Made by a program: the position numbers and the translations under genes. The notes under the pieces are model-generated. The model did not search any database, was not told the origin of the DNA, and saw only the letters and a program-made list of their open reading frames with translations. A stretch of DNA of 64,000 bases. Source: Leptodesmis sichuanensis A121. GTDB lineage: Bacteria; Cyanobacteriota; Cyanobacteriia; Leptolyngbyales; Leptolyngbyaceae. The stretch is from NCBI RefSeq assembly GCF_021379005.1, contig NZ_CP075171.1, positions 1,488,001-1,552,000 on the forward strand, in the 5' to 3' direction. Below are positions 35,901 to 44,131 of this stretch, piece by piece (the first letter of the stretch is position 1; every line of letters begins with the position of its first letter).

Positions 35901-37412
35901 GTGACCGAACGCAAGCAGGCCGAAGCCGAGTTGCAACAGGCAAAAGAAGCCGCAGAAGTCGCCAACCGGGCCAAGAGCGAGTTTTTAGCCAACATCAGCC
36001 ATGAATTGCGGACTCCCCTGAATGGCATTCTCGGCTATACCCAAATTTTGCAACAAAGCAAAAGGCTTTTTGGACAGGATGCCCAGGGTCTGGATACGAT
36101 TCAGCAATGCGGTGAGCATCTATTAACTCTGATCAACGATGTGCTGGATTTATCGAAAATTGAAGCCCGCCGCATGGAAATTCATCCCAGTGAGTTCCAT
36201 TTGCCCAACTTTCTGCAGGCGATCGCCGATCTCTTTCGCCTGCGGGCACAACAAAAGGGGATTACTTTCCTTTACGAACCACTAACCGATCTGCCGATCG
36301 CCATCCGCAGTGATGAGCAGCGATTAAGACAAGTTTTGCTCAATCTGCTGGGCAATGCCATTAAGTTCACCGATAGTGGTGGTGTCGCCCTCAAAGTCGG
36401 TTGTCTGAATTCCTCTGACAGGCAATCAGAAGATCCCAGCACTTCCCCTTCTCCCTCCTGCCTGCTCCGCTTCCAGGTCGAAGATACCGGAATTGGCATT
36501 GCTCCAGATAACCAGGAAGACATCTTCCAACCATTTCAACAAGTGGGAGATCATCGCCGGATGACGGAAGGAACTGGTCTGGGACTGGCAATCAGCCGCC
36601 GATTGGTGAACCTGATGGGGGGCGAACTCAAGGTAAAGAGCACGGTAGGGCAGGGCAGCACCTTCTGGTTTGAATTGCAGGTTCCGATCGTCGATCGCTG
36701 GCAAGAACCAGCCCCCTTAAAAACGGCAGCGATTACAGGCTACCAGGGGCCACGGCGCAAAGTGCTGATTGTCGATGAACGGGCTGAAAATCGGGCCGTG
36801 CTGGCTCAGTTTCTGACTCCTCTAGGATTTGAGGTCGCTGAAGCGGTGGATGGACAGGATTGCCTCGAAAAAGCCCGCAATTTCTCCCCGGATGTGATTT
36901 TTATGGATCTGGTGATGCCCGTCATGGATGGATTTGAAGCCACCCGGCAATTGCGGCGATCGCCCGAATTCCAAAACACTGTGATCATTGCTGCTTCCGC
37001 CAGTGCTTTTGAACATGATCAGCAAACCAGCCTGAATATTGGTTGCAATGCTTTTCTGTCAAAACCGATTCGCTACAAACATTTGTTAGCTACCCTGCAA
37101 AGCCTCCTGCGCCTGGATTGGATTTATGAAGATGGCAATGCTTTCAATCATCCCGAATTTCCAGGATCCTCTTCAGACATGGCGTTGTCCTCAGAAAGCG
37201 TTACCATTCCCTCACTCAACCAACCTCCCAGCGAGGTTCTCAAGGAACTCATCCAACTGGCACAAATGGGGGCTGTGCTGGAAATTCAAGAACGAGCGAC
37301 TCAGTTAGAGCAAACCCATCCCGCTCTCGTTCCCTTCACAACCCAGGTGCGTCACCTGGCAGAAAATTTCCAGGTGCGGCAACTCCAGGATTTTCTGCAA
37401 CAGTATGAATAG
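32913..37412 (+). CDS. Hybrid sensor histidine kinase (Cache-HAMP-PAS-GAF-PAS-PAS-HisKA-HATPase-REC)
   Basis: 1499 residues. Two membrane helices (about 17-40 and 346-370) bracket a periplasmic Cache-like sensor (RPWYETARQSRRPVWSNIYPD, VLGVDCPLSSIS). Then HAMP, PAS (about 445-560), GAF (about 575-745), two PAS/PAC domains (about 755-1005), HisKA with phospho-acceptor His1030 (ISHELRTPLNG), HATPase (LLGNAIKFT, DTGIGI, GTGLGLAISRRL) and a receiver with Asp1332 (FMDLVMPVMDG). The helical C-terminal tail (LKELIQLAQMGAVLEIQERA) is common in such kinases. The signal is unknown; no partner regulator is adjacent. A short Ser/Pro run between HATPase motifs looks like a minor insertion. Confidence 0.94.
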   Translation: MSPSPQPPIFPKARLPLQTVLCVFLVVPLVGAVATVLCVSFKNGQKTVETFTHELMAGKSDRLQQQLQQYLDGPRVINQNIADAIQPEQLDELNAAKLVRQFWKQRYLFDSKKFCGSAIYLGTQQGEFVSLEQQGNQWLANQAGRATGGRYDSYIVKQGEVSQLLRRTQKLFDPRQRPWYETARQSRRPVWSNIYPDFNQRSAEITLAQRVDNASGQMQGVLGVDCPLSSISTFLRQAEVGRSGEIFIIERSGTLVASSADDFPFNSRSGRLAAPQSQDSLIKAAAVQLNQRFRQLNQIKGRQNFDFVQNGQRYFVQVTPFSDPFGLNWLIVVVAPQADFMGPVHDNIRTNVLLSAAVLAGTIACGIYLARRIASPILALSKASTEIAGGNLNQQVPHSRIWELGALSAAFNQMVAQVRASFTSLEQIKERLEQRVAERTAALRQSEERFSKAFQSSPSPLVILNLQDWRILAANDSFLQLSGYAAAEVMGQSAVGLNLWVNRADARRVVRLLRTQGHIRNLELKYRKKSGEFGTVLLSAEPIQLDGQPCAIFVNTDISDRKQVEQALQHSKQQLNRQNTALIELTRHQALSQGDWQAAVREITQTAARTLEVERASVWLYDGDRQRIDCVDLFERMADRHQSGASLSAVDYPAYFRALDLERLITTDDALTDPRTAEFSSSYLQPNQITALLDAPIRLGGETIGVLCLEQVGSHRSWTLEEAGFARSLADLVSLANEASQRKQAEAELRASEAKYRDLVQTANSVILRWDATGHIRFMNDYGQQFFGFSEQEIVGRHVVGTIVPTTESLGGRNLDQLMQEICRHPDSYSTNVNENMRRNGERVWLSWANKPIFDEDGQLIEILSVGTNITALKQAEAALRESELKFRRIVENANDIIYMLTPAGTFSYVSPNWTEMLGHDPADVIGSHFVPGIHPDDRQKCLEQFQQLVEHNRPITGLEYRVHHQDGSWRWHISNASTVRDTDGRMLYCVGITRDVTERKQAEAELQQAKEAAEVANRAKSEFLANISHELRTPLNGILGYTQILQQSKRLFGQDAQGLDTIQQCGEHLLTLINDVLDLSKIEARRMEIHPSEFHLPNFLQAIADLFRLRAQQKGITFLYEPLTDLPIAIRSDEQRLRQVLLNLLGNAIKFTDSGGVALKVGCLNSSDRQSEDPSTSPSPSCLLRFQVEDTGIGIAPDNQEDIFQPFQQVGDHRRMTEGTGLGLAISRRLVNLMGGELKVKSTVGQGSTFWFELQVPIVDRWQEPAPLKTAAITGYQGPRRKVLIVDERAENRAVLAQFLTPLGFEVAEAVDGQDCLEKARNFSPDVIFMDLVMPVMDGFEATRQLRRSPEFQNTVIIAASASAFEHDQQTSLNIGCNAFLSKPIRYKHLLATLQSLLRLDWIYEDGNAFNHPEFPGSSSDMALSSESVTIPSLNQPPSEVLKELIQLAQMGAVLEIQERATQLEQTHPALVPFTTQVRHLAENFQVRQLQDFLQQYE

Positions 37413-37509
37413 TCATGGAAACGTTATTTGTCATCTGTCCTTCGTCCCTGGCACATGACCGATGACATTTCCACTAATTCAAACTTGCAAATCCAACATC
37501 CAAAATCTC

Positions 37510-38652
37510 TCAGGCTTGTTTTCGTCTCCGACTGACTCCCCAGCCAGCTAAGGCCATCAGGGATCCAGCAATTACAGAAGGCTCTGGAATGGCGATCGCA
37601 TCGGTGGCCACAATCCCGATCGGACGTTGCAATACGCCGTTGGTAAACAAGGAACCAGAGAAACTGGTGGCACTTCCTTGCCCATCCTTAAAGGTGAGAA
37701 GGGAACCGAGATTATTTTGAGTGGTATCAAATCCAGTTACATAAAGGTTATTACGAGTGCTTCCAGTCCCAAACGTCAGGCTACCAATGAAGTTACTGCT
37801 AGGAATTGTGCCGGTATAGTTGGTGGACAACCCATCCAGTAAGTTCCCAGTCAGGTCATAACGGCGGATGCTACCCGCATAATCGCTGAGATATAAACTC
37901 TGGGCATCAGGCGCAAGGGCCAACCCTAACAAACTGATAAATCCTGGATTTTCAGGTAACAAGGCCGGTTGGTCAATAAATAACTCTGGAACAGTCGTAG
38001 GGATTAATCCAGCAACCTGTTCTGGGGTATATCGTAGTACCTGGCTGGCGTAAGGAGTGACAGAACTGCCATCCGCTGTATTGGCTGTACCTTGAGTCGC
38101 GACATACAGGCTACCATCAGGCCCAAATAGCAAGTCATTTGGCCCATTTAGTCCATTCAAGGCTCCTAAGCCATTGTTGTTGTCCGATGCAAAGACTCCC
38201 AAAAAACTTCCGGTCTGTCCATCAAACTTAAGAATTTGGTTTGTCCGAAAACTGCTGACATAAAGACTGCCATCCGGCCCAAAGGCATTGCCGTAAGGAC
38301 GGGCTAGTCCATTACCGGATGCGGCTACCCCAAGAAATTCGCCCGTTGGACTGAAGCGTAGAACAGCAGAATCTTTGGGATAGAAAGGATCTAAGAGATT
38401 GAGATCGCCATCTCCTCCTACACTGACATAAAGATTGCCATCGGGACCGAAGGTAAGATCGTCTGGTGCTCTCAGTCCACCGATTCCGGGAGTGGTGAAA
38501 TCACCTAAAAAGCTACCGCTAATTTCATCAAAGATCAGGATATTGTGGCCTTTACTGTTACCAACTAAAAGAGCCGCTTGAACTTGGCAGGTTGCAGTTC
38601 CAAGCAGACAAAGCGGGCCAAGAAGAACGGCTGCTGTTGAAAAGATTTTCAT
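37510..38652 (-). CDS. Secreted PEP-CTERM protein with NHL/SMP-30-type beta-propeller repeats
   Basis: 380 residues: signal peptide (MKIFSTAAVLLGPLCLLGTATCQVQA), then about six repeats of the form FGPDGNLYVS...G..LRF..TG.FLG (e.g. TFGPDGNLYVSVGGDG, AFGPDGSLYVSSFRTN, LFGPDGSLYVATQGT), which fold as a beta-propeller. The C-terminal sorting signal is AIPEPSVIAGSLMALAGWGVSRRRKQA: PEP motif, helix, Arg cluster. It would be processed by an exosortase and exported to the surface; ligand unknown. Confidence 0.92.
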   Translation of the reverse strand: MKIFSTAAVLLGPLCLLGTATCQVQAALLVGNSKGHNILIFDEISGSFLGDFTTPGIGGLRAPDDLTFGPDGNLYVSVGGDGDLNLLDPFYPKDSAVLRFSPTGEFLGVAASGNGLARPYGNAFGPDGSLYVSSFRTNQILKFDGQTGSFLGVFASDNNNGLGALNGLNGPNDLLFGPDGSLYVATQGTANTADGSSVTPYASQVLRYTPEQVAGLIPTTVPELFIDQPALLPENPGFISLLGLALAPDAQSLYLSDYAGSIRRYDLTGNLLDGLSTNYTGTIPSSNFIGSLTFGTGSTRNNLYVTGFDTTQNNLGSLLTFKDGQGSATSFSGSLFTNGVLQRPIGIVATDAIAIPEPSVIAGSLMALAGWGVSRRRKQA

Positions 38653-38920
38653 AGGGCTGACTAATTTGTACGGTAGGCAATCCGCTGACGGAAGTTTTTT
38701 GTTCCAATGAATGTACTATTTTTTATGAAGCCTTACCAGTCCTATGAAAACTTTGGGAAGTTGGAACACTTGTCTCCTGTCCCAAATGCCGACTTTAGCA
38801 AGACTTGGTAATTTTGTGCTTGTTTTTCATCGGAGCTTTACCTGGTAGCAAACAGTACAGGCTACTCTTAAGAAAGATAGGTTGTGTGATGCTCAATCAA
38901 ATTGAGCAGCCCAATTGAGG
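38653..38920. other. Intergenic region upstream of the PEP-CTERM gene
   Basis: About 270 nt with no supported ORF. It contains a small hairpin GCTCAAT-CAA-ATTGAGC at 38891-38907 and should hold the PEP-CTERM promoter; no clear -35/-10 pair was found. Confidence 0.35.
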
Positions 38921-38970
38921 AAAAAGAGAGACAGCGCTAGGGGGCTTGTTGCTGTCTCTCTCTTTTATTT
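38921..38970 (-). terminator. Terminator of gshB (bidirectional-looking)
   Basis: AGAGAGACAGC (38925-38935) pairs perfectly with GCTGTCTCTCT (38951-38961), loop 15 nt. A-tract on the left and T-rich run on the right give U-tracts in both directions. Only gshB, on the minus strand, reads into it. Confidence 0.75.
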
Positions 38971-39001
38971 GGGCCTAATGAAAAGATCAACGTGGATCAT
39001 T

Positions 39002-39970
39002 TCAATTTCGGGCATTTTCAACAATCCATTCAATTACCTGGCGACCCAGATTCACGCCACTCAAGCGATCGATTTCCCGAATCCCCGTGGGACTGGTGAC
39101 ATTCACTTCCGTTAAATAGCCGCCAATCACATCAATTCCCACAAAGATCAGACCATCCCGACGCAGAAAAGGGGCCAGTTGAGCACAAATTTCCCGTTCT
39201 CGATCGGTGATTTCAGTTGGAGCCACCGCACCCCCGACGGCCATATTGCCTCGAAATTCTTGTCCGGTCGGGATCCGGTTAACGGCTCCAATGGGTTCCC
39301 CATGCAACAAAATAATCCGTTTATCTCCCAACTTGGCATCGGGCAGGTAGGTCTGTACCATGACGGGCATCACCCCCTGATGCGTACTAATTTCCACCAT
39401 TGAGTTGAAGTTGCGATCGCCTGGATCCAGGAACAAAACTCCTTCCCCAGCCTTACCCCCCAGAGGCTTCAGCACGGCTGCCCCCTGCCGTTCGGCGAAT
39501 TCTCGAATCACCTGTTTATCCAGAGTGACGATCGTTTCTGGCATGGCCTCAGCGAATTGCAATGCATACATCTTCTCATTGGCCGTCCGGATACCCTTAG
39601 GTGAATTGACCACCAGCGTTTTTTCCGGGTTGATATAGTCCAGGATGTAAGTGGCGTACAGATAAGGAACCGTTACCGGGGGATCAGTTCGCATAAATAC
39701 GGCATCCATTTCATCTAAAAACCGCTGCACGCGATCGCCCACCTTAAACCAGGGATTGGCCGCCACCCACCGTCCATCCTGTAATTCCACAGGAACCAAT
39801 TGCACAGGTTGTAAGAAGGCAAAGGCTCTGCCTTCCATCACTCCAAGTTGATTGGCCTGAGTAATCCAGATTTCATGCCCTAGCACCTGCGCCGCTTCCA
39901 TGAGCGCCACACTGGTATCGTGTCCTGGATCCAGACGATCGATGGGGTCAATGATGAATGCAAATTTCAC
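39002..39970 (-). CDS. gshB: Glutathione synthetase
   Basis: 322 residues from the GTG at 39970, giving MKFAFIIDPIDRLDPGHDTS, the usual cyanobacterial N-terminus; a TTG two codons upstream is the alternative. ATP-grasp fold: VLKPLGGKAGEGVLFL, TEVNVTSPTGIREID. Joins glycine to gamma-glutamylcysteine. Downstream of grxC on the same strand, the usual grxC-gshB arrangement. Confidence 0.95.
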   Translation of the reverse strand: MKFAFIIDPIDRLDPGHDTSVALMEAAQVLGHEIWITQANQLGVMEGRAFAFLQPVQLVPVELQDGRWVAANPWFKVGDRVQRFLDEMDAVFMRTDPPVTVPYLYATYILDYINPEKTLVVNSPKGIRTANEKMYALQFAEAMPETIVTLDKQVIREFAERQGAAVLKPLGGKAGEGVLFLDPGDRNFNSMVEISTHQGVMPVMVQTYLPDAKLGDKRIILLHGEPIGAVNRIPTGQEFRGNMAVGGAVAPTEITDREREICAQLAPFLRRDGLIFVGIDVIGGYLTEVNVTSPTGIREIDRLSGVNLGRQVIEWIVENARN

Positions 39971-40007
39971 AATCAAATCTCAGGGTGAAATGGACAACAG
40001 ATGGAGT

Positions 40008-40078
40008 TTTGAGTTCTGAGCTTTGAGTTTTAAGTTGAACCCCTAACTGAGAACTTAGCACTGAGAACTTAAAACTTT
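40008..40078. repeat. STRR arrays between grxC and gshB
   Basis: Imperfect heptads of TTTGAGT/TTGAGTT and GAACTTA types in the 167-nt grxC-gshB gap. Confidence 0.75.
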
Positions 40079-40137
40079 CTCGCGCCTCGTACTTCGCGCC
40101 AGTGGTTGACCAAAGACCAGAGACGGATGACCAAGGA

Positions 40138-40395
40138 CTAATTCAATAACGCATCTAACTTACCCTGGGCGTTGAGCGCATACAGTTCATCACATCCCCC
40201 AATTCCCTGATTGTTAATGAAAATCTGCGGCAGCGATCGTCGTCCGTTGGCTCGCTTAGCCATCTCCGCCCGCGCAACTTCATCCCCGTCAATGCAGTAC
40301 TCGGTAAATTGAACCCCTTTTTTGTTCAGCAGTGCTTTAGCTCGAATACAGAAGGGGCAAGTACTCCAGGTATAAATCTCAACGTTGGCAGACAT
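40138..40395 (-). CDS. grxC: Glutaredoxin 3-type
   Basis: 85 residues with the dithiol active site CPFC in STCPFCIRAKALL, the GSH-binding SLPQIFINN and GGCDELYAL. Reduces protein disulfides and mixed disulfides with glutathione. Upstream partner of gshB. Confidence 0.95.
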   Translation of the reverse strand: MSANVEIYTWSTCPFCIRAKALLNKKGVQFTEYCIDGDEVARAEMAKRANGRRSLPQIFINNQGIGGCDELYALNAQGKLDALLN

Positions 40396-40446
40396 AGTTC
40401 TTTACATTCAGCGTTATCCTTTATTCTAAACTGCGAAATGCGTTAG

Positions 40447-41037
40447 TTACTGCCCTGGAACTTTAGTATTGGAAATGGCAGGTGGAGAAGCGGGAAGTGG
40501 AGCCAGGGGATCGGAAATAGGAGAATTTATAGGATCTGGCAGGGTGGGGTCTGGTAGGGGAGATCCGGCAGCGGGAACAACGGCGATCGTGACTGTGCGT
40601 TGAGCCACAGAACATCCTTGCAGTCGGGCTTCTACGGTAATCTTGTCATTCACTAAAGCGTTGGGAGCCGTGTAGGTCGCTTGATTATCCGTCGTGACGC
40701 GGGATGAAAACTGTCCGTAAGTGGCTTTCCAGGTGTAGATAATGGGCTTGTCATCCGGGTTATCTACTGCGATCGAAATAATGCGTTTCTCTCCTGCCGG
40801 AACCACCAGAGGCAACCCTTCCGGGGCCGAAGCTTTCTTAGCGCGTGTTCCGGGTTTGGCGGGTTTTTCGACCATGACACCCGTGACCAATGTCGCACAA
40901 GTCTGAGTAGGAACCTGATCTACCTGCACTAATGGCTTAATCACTAAATCCCAGGTGCCATAAGCACCAATCAACATAACGGCGATCGAGGGAGCGATCT
41001 GGCCCAGCCGTTCAAAGAAAGTGGGTTGATTTGCCAT
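40447..41037 (-). CDS. Membrane-anchored protein with an Ig-like/beta-sandwich domain (unknown function)
   Basis: 196 residues. N-terminal anchor IAPSIAVMLIGAYGTWDLVI (12-31), a basic linker, then a beta-rich domain (about 75-155) with IIYTWKATYGQFSSRVTTDNQATYTAP, resembling cadherin/Ig-like repeats, and a Pro/Asp-rich tail (PLPDPTLPDPINSPISDP). Outside-facing topology likely. I do not recognise a named family. Confidence 0.68.
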   Translation of the reverse strand: MANQPTFFERLGQIAPSIAVMLIGAYGTWDLVIKPLVQVDQVPTQTCATLVTGVMVEKPAKPGTRAKKASAPEGLPLVVPAGEKRIISIAVDNPDDKPIIYTWKATYGQFSSRVTTDNQATYTAPNALVNDKITVEARLQGCSVAQRTVTIAVVPAAGSPLPDPTLPDPINSPISDPLAPLPASPPAISNTKVPGQ

Positions 41038-41504
41038 GTGCTGTACGGAGGAAGATGAGCGTAAAAATGTAGATAGGTAGAATTAAACCCTGTCCAAGTT
41101 CAGAGAAAAACCATCTCATCTAAGGCCTATTTCTACCAACCTACTGACCTTTTATCTATTGTTCATATCTACAAGCCTTTAGTCTTAAATTTCCCTATGA
41201 CTCCATCATTTCTTCATCTATAGCAGCCCTAAATCAGTCGTGAGAGAAGAAGAAGACGTGAGAGGCTTTCCCTGCGGAAAATCGGGTGTATCCCACTTTT
41301 GTAACCCTCACCCTAAATCCCTCTCCCAAAGCGGGAGAGGGACTTCCAATCCGGCTCCCCTTCTCCCAAAAAGGGAGAAGGGGCTGGGGGATGAGGGCAA
41401 ACTTGCATAACTGGGATGCGCCCCGGAAAATCTCTCACAATCCAGATAGGATTGCTATAGTTTGGTGCAGGCAAAAGCTTGGAGGCAGAGGGTAGAAGGT
41501 TGTG
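41038..41504. other. Intergenic region with a clustered hairpin repeat
   Basis: No supported gene. The left part is A/T-rich; the middle holds the hairpin repeat listed at 41305-41397. Both flanking genes are on the minus strand, so the right part lies downstream of gvpK. Confidence 0.5.
41305..41397. repeat. Double-hairpin dispersed repeat
   Basis: CCCTCTCCC-AAAGC-GGGAGAGGG (41319-41341) and CCCCTTCTCCC-AAAAA-GGGAGAAGGGG (41357-41383) are perfect hairpins, enclosed by outer arms CCCTCACCC and GATGAGGG. This is the typical form of a palindromic repeat seen in many cyanobacterial genomes. Confidence 0.85.
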
Positions 41505-41963
41505 CTATATGGGTTTGGAGGTTAAGACTAATTGGAGTTTGGCGTGAATCAGGTCGATATCAGCGAGGCCTAGATCGACCTCACCCTGGAGGACAACCCC
41601 TGTGTTAAGGAGGCGATCGAGCAGTTCTAAAATTGTAGGACTGGCAGAGGTTTCACCAGGATAATATCCACCCGCTTTGGGCAGCAGGGAACCAACTTCA
41701 CCCAAATCAATATTCAAATCTTTGGGATCAATCTCAAATATGTCGCAGAGTTGAATAATTTGTTCTTCCAGTTTGCGGAGGCTTTCAGAGGCCCGTTCCA
41801 GTTCTTCATCACTGAGTTCTTCGGCTTCCATCCGGCGAATCACTTGGGCTTCCATGAGTTGCCGGAGCAGTTCCACTACGGTCAGCAATAGGGGCGCTAA
41901 ACCCGCATCTTTGCTGACTTTAGGAGTATGGGTGAGGGAATGAATTGGAAGTTCTGCAGTCAC
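41505..41963 (-). CDS. gvpK: Gas vesicle protein GvpK
   Basis: 152 residues with the conserved GvpK core: LAPLLLTVVELLRQLMEAQVIRRMEAEELSDEELERA, LCDIFEIDPKDLNIDLGEVGSLLP, GGYYPGE and LELLDRLLNTGVVLQGEVDLGLADIDLIHAKLQLVL. GvpK is needed for gas vesicle assembly. No gvpA, gvpC, gvpN, gvpJ, gvpF/L or gvpG is present in this window, so it is an orphan here or the end of a dispersed set. Confidence 0.92.
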   Translation of the reverse strand: MTAELPIHSLTHTPKVSKDAGLAPLLLTVVELLRQLMEAQVIRRMEAEELSDEELERASESLRKLEEQIIQLCDIFEIDPKDLNIDLGEVGSLLPKAGGYYPGETSASPTILELLDRLLNTGVVLQGEVDLGLADIDLIHAKLQLVLTSKPI

Positions 41964-42041
41964 TCAATTTGTTCAACAGTCCATTGATCAATTTTCCAGG
42001 ATTTTGGGTAATCTGTCTCATCCTTAGCTAACGGTGTCCAC

Positions 42042-42359
42042 CTACTTAAATTCGATCGACTGGTAATGAGGACAACCTTTACAGGGGCCAGAGGGATTGA
42101 TAGCACAGCGCAGGTAAGCAGAGCGGGCGTTGAACTTGCAGGTTAAGTCGCCCACCATGTATCCCAGTCCTTCAACGTAGTGGTAGTCCTGGGTGCTTAG
42201 GTAAGGATGGGTATTCCCCAATCGGTTTGCAGAGACATTAATTGCAGTATGAATGCGATCGCGGGTGCGCGATCGCATCTTTCGCATGGCTGCCAGAGAG
42301 TAAAACCCTGGAATAAAGCCAATGATCATAATAATGGCAATGAAGAGAGGCTCTGGCAT
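42042..42359 (-). CDS. DUF6464-type small membrane protein
   Basis: 105 residues: one N-terminal helix (LFIAIIMIIGFIPGFYSLAAM), a basic RKMRSRTRDRI segment, and a Cys-containing C-terminus LTCKFNARSAYLRCAINPSGPCKGCPHYQ that could bind a metal. I recall this Cys/NPSGPC pattern as DUF6464 of cyanobacteria; function unknown. Confidence 0.75.
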   Translation of the reverse strand: MPEPLFIAIIMIIGFIPGFYSLAAMRKMRSRTRDRIHTAINVSANRLGNTHPYLSTQDYHYVEGLGYMVGDLTCKFNARSAYLRCAINPSGPCKGCPHYQSIEFK

Positions 42360-42608
42360 AATCCTGAAGCGTTGTAATCAGAGGCGGAAATGGGCAGCGG
42401 CTCCTATAGGAATTGTCCCCTAAAATCTCCTGGTCTGCCACCCCTCCGAAGTGATGAACATCACCAAGCATGAACTCAACCATCACAAATCGTGAAGTCG
42501 ATCGTCACGAGTTCCGGCCTCAATAATCACGAGCCAAGCGGCTTGATCATCACCCCAGCAATCGATGTGTAGCTTCATACTGGCTTCATTAAGTTTCCAG
42601 TAATTCTT

Positions 42609-42827
42609 ATGAAAACAATGTCATCACTCATCAAGTACATCGTCCGTGAGGCTCTTCAATCTGGCCAACTCACAGCCCGAGATGAAACCCAGATTCAGCG
42701 GTTATTTCAGCGAGGATGTGATATGGAAGACATCGAAGCCTTGACTGAACTGCAACTGGCTGTCGAGGTTGGAGTTGTCAAACGGGTTTTGGACAATAGG
42801 GGAAATTTTTTGTTTGGGGATAGATGA
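42609..42827 (+). CDS. Small hypothetical cyanobacterial protein (72 aa)
   Basis: MKTMSSLIKYIVREALQSGQ and then LTARDETQIQRLFQRGCDMEDIEALTELQLAVEVGVV: all-helical, soluble, acidic. The pattern resembles small conserved cyanobacterial proteins of unknown function. The second Met (MSSLIKYI) could be the start. Confidence 0.6.
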   Translation: MKTMSSLIKYIVREALQSGQLTARDETQIQRLFQRGCDMEDIEALTELQLAVEVGVVKRVLDNRGNFLFGDR

Positions 42828-42837
42828 TGCTTAGAAA

Positions 42838-43380
42838 AAGTTTGAGCACATCACAGTTCACCCCGATATCTGGATCAGGGACATTCCCTATGCTTCAACC
42901 TCTTGTCATCTGTTCTTGCTGGCGATCAAACTGGTGGAAGACAAGGGATTGATTAGCACCCAGGAATCGGGGTGGGTCTTTCTAAGCCGAGCTATCGCGG
43001 GATTTTGATCTGGTGAAAGAACACAGCGTCACCGTCAGCCCTACCCTGATCTTTAACCCCACATTCCGCACTTTCAACTGGCACATCAGGGATTAACGAC
43101 GCAGCCACGGACTCCCAGAAGCCTTGGCCAGAGATTTATCTCAATAAACAGCATCTATTCTCAACTGCGCTCTAATGGTTCATGCGAACTAATAGCCTCA
43201 TATTCTTTGCTCAGCAAGGCTTTCAGGGTTAAATGTTTGAGTGTGACACTTAAAGGGCGGAAAGTGGGTTTAACGCAGGACGGCAACGATTAAACGGCAA
43301 CATTGGCTATCGGGTGATGGAAGCCAACATTCAGGAACTGCTGCACAATTCTCCGGGTGAACAGTCGTGGTGCTGATTTC
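42838..43380 (+). pseudogene. Decayed gene region (unidentified family)
   Basis: Several gene-like peptides lie in different frames with stops between them: KFEHITVHPDIWIRDIPYAS...KLVEDKGLISTQESGWVFLSRA near 42838-43008; DLVKEHSVTVSPTLIFNPTF plus RTFNWHIRD near 43006-43097; and IGYRVMEANIQELLHNSPGE near 43301-43360. They read like real protein, but frameshifts and stops separate them. I cannot name the family. A remnant of one or two genes is the simplest view. Confidence 0.45.
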
Positions 43381-43413
43381 CCCCTTCATCCCCACTTACC
43401 CTAAACTGCAAAT

Positions 43414-43486
43414 TAAACCAAGTCCAGCTAGAGAACGGTCGTTTTCCGATCAGAGAAGCTCCGGTTCTGAACCTGGACAAGGTTTA
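43414..43486 (+). repeat. 73-nt repeat, copy B
   Basis: Ungapped match to copy A (27574-27646) with 9 mismatches. Ends 42 nt before the DJ-1/PfpI gene. In one frame it reads QLENGRFPIREAPVLNLDKVYF, so it might instead derive from a decayed coding sequence adjoining the pseudogene region. Confidence 0.75.
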
Positions 43487-43528
43487 TTTCCGCATTTTTG
43501 ATCCATTTATTGCCACAGGAGCTTAAAT

Positions 43529-44128
43529 ATGGCTGGAAAAACGATCCTCATGCTGGTAGGAGACTTTGTGGAGGACTACGAGGTCATGGTACCGTTTCAA
43601 GCTTTGCAAATGGTGGGACATACGGTGCATGCCGTTTGCCCAAATAAACAAGCGGGTGAAGCAGTACGAACGGCAGTGCATGACTTTGAGGGCGATCAGA
43701 CCTACAGTGAAAAACCGGGCCATAACTTTACCCTGAACGCCACTTTTGCTGACATTCGGCCAGAAGTGTATGATGCCCTGGTGATTCCAGGAGGACGGGC
43801 ACCGGAATATATTCGGCTAAATCCAGAGGTAATAGCGGCAGTGCAACATTTTGCCCAGGCTAATAAGCCGATCGCGGCGATTTGTCATGGTGCCCAGTTA
43901 TTAGCCGCAGCGAATGTGTTGCAAGGAAAGCGGTGTTCTGCGTATCCGGCTTGTGGCCCTGAGGTTACTCTTGTAGGTGGGCATTATGCCGACATTGCAA
44001 TGCATGAAGCGGTGGTGGACGGCAATCTGGTAACGGCTCCGGCATGGCCAGCCCATCCTCGCTGGTTAGCCGAGTTCCTAGCGTTGCTGGGAACCCGGAT
44101 TGAGCACACGGAATTGGCGATTGTATAA
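43529..44128 (+). CDS. DJ-1/PfpI family protein
   Basis: 199 residues. Nucleophile-elbow Cys in [10 protein letters not shown], acid in [11 protein letters not shown] near the N-terminus and [10 protein letters not shown]: intact PfpI/DJ-1 active site. Family members are glyoxalases/deglycases, amidases or stress chaperones. First gene of a compact operon: its TAA is 3 nt before the caspase-homologue ATG. AGGAGC precedes the start. Activity not assigned. Confidence 0.9.
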   Translation: MAGKTILMLVGDFVEDYEVMVPFQALQMVGHTVHAVCPNKQAGEAVRTAVHDFEGDQTYSEKPGHNFTLNATFADIRPEVYDALVIPGGRAPEYIRLNPEVIAAVQHFAQANKPIAAICHGAQLLAAANVLQGKRCSAYPACGPEVTLVGGHYADIAMHEAVVDGNLVTAPAWPAHPRWLAEFLALLGTRIEHTELAIV

Positions 44129-44131
44129 CTC

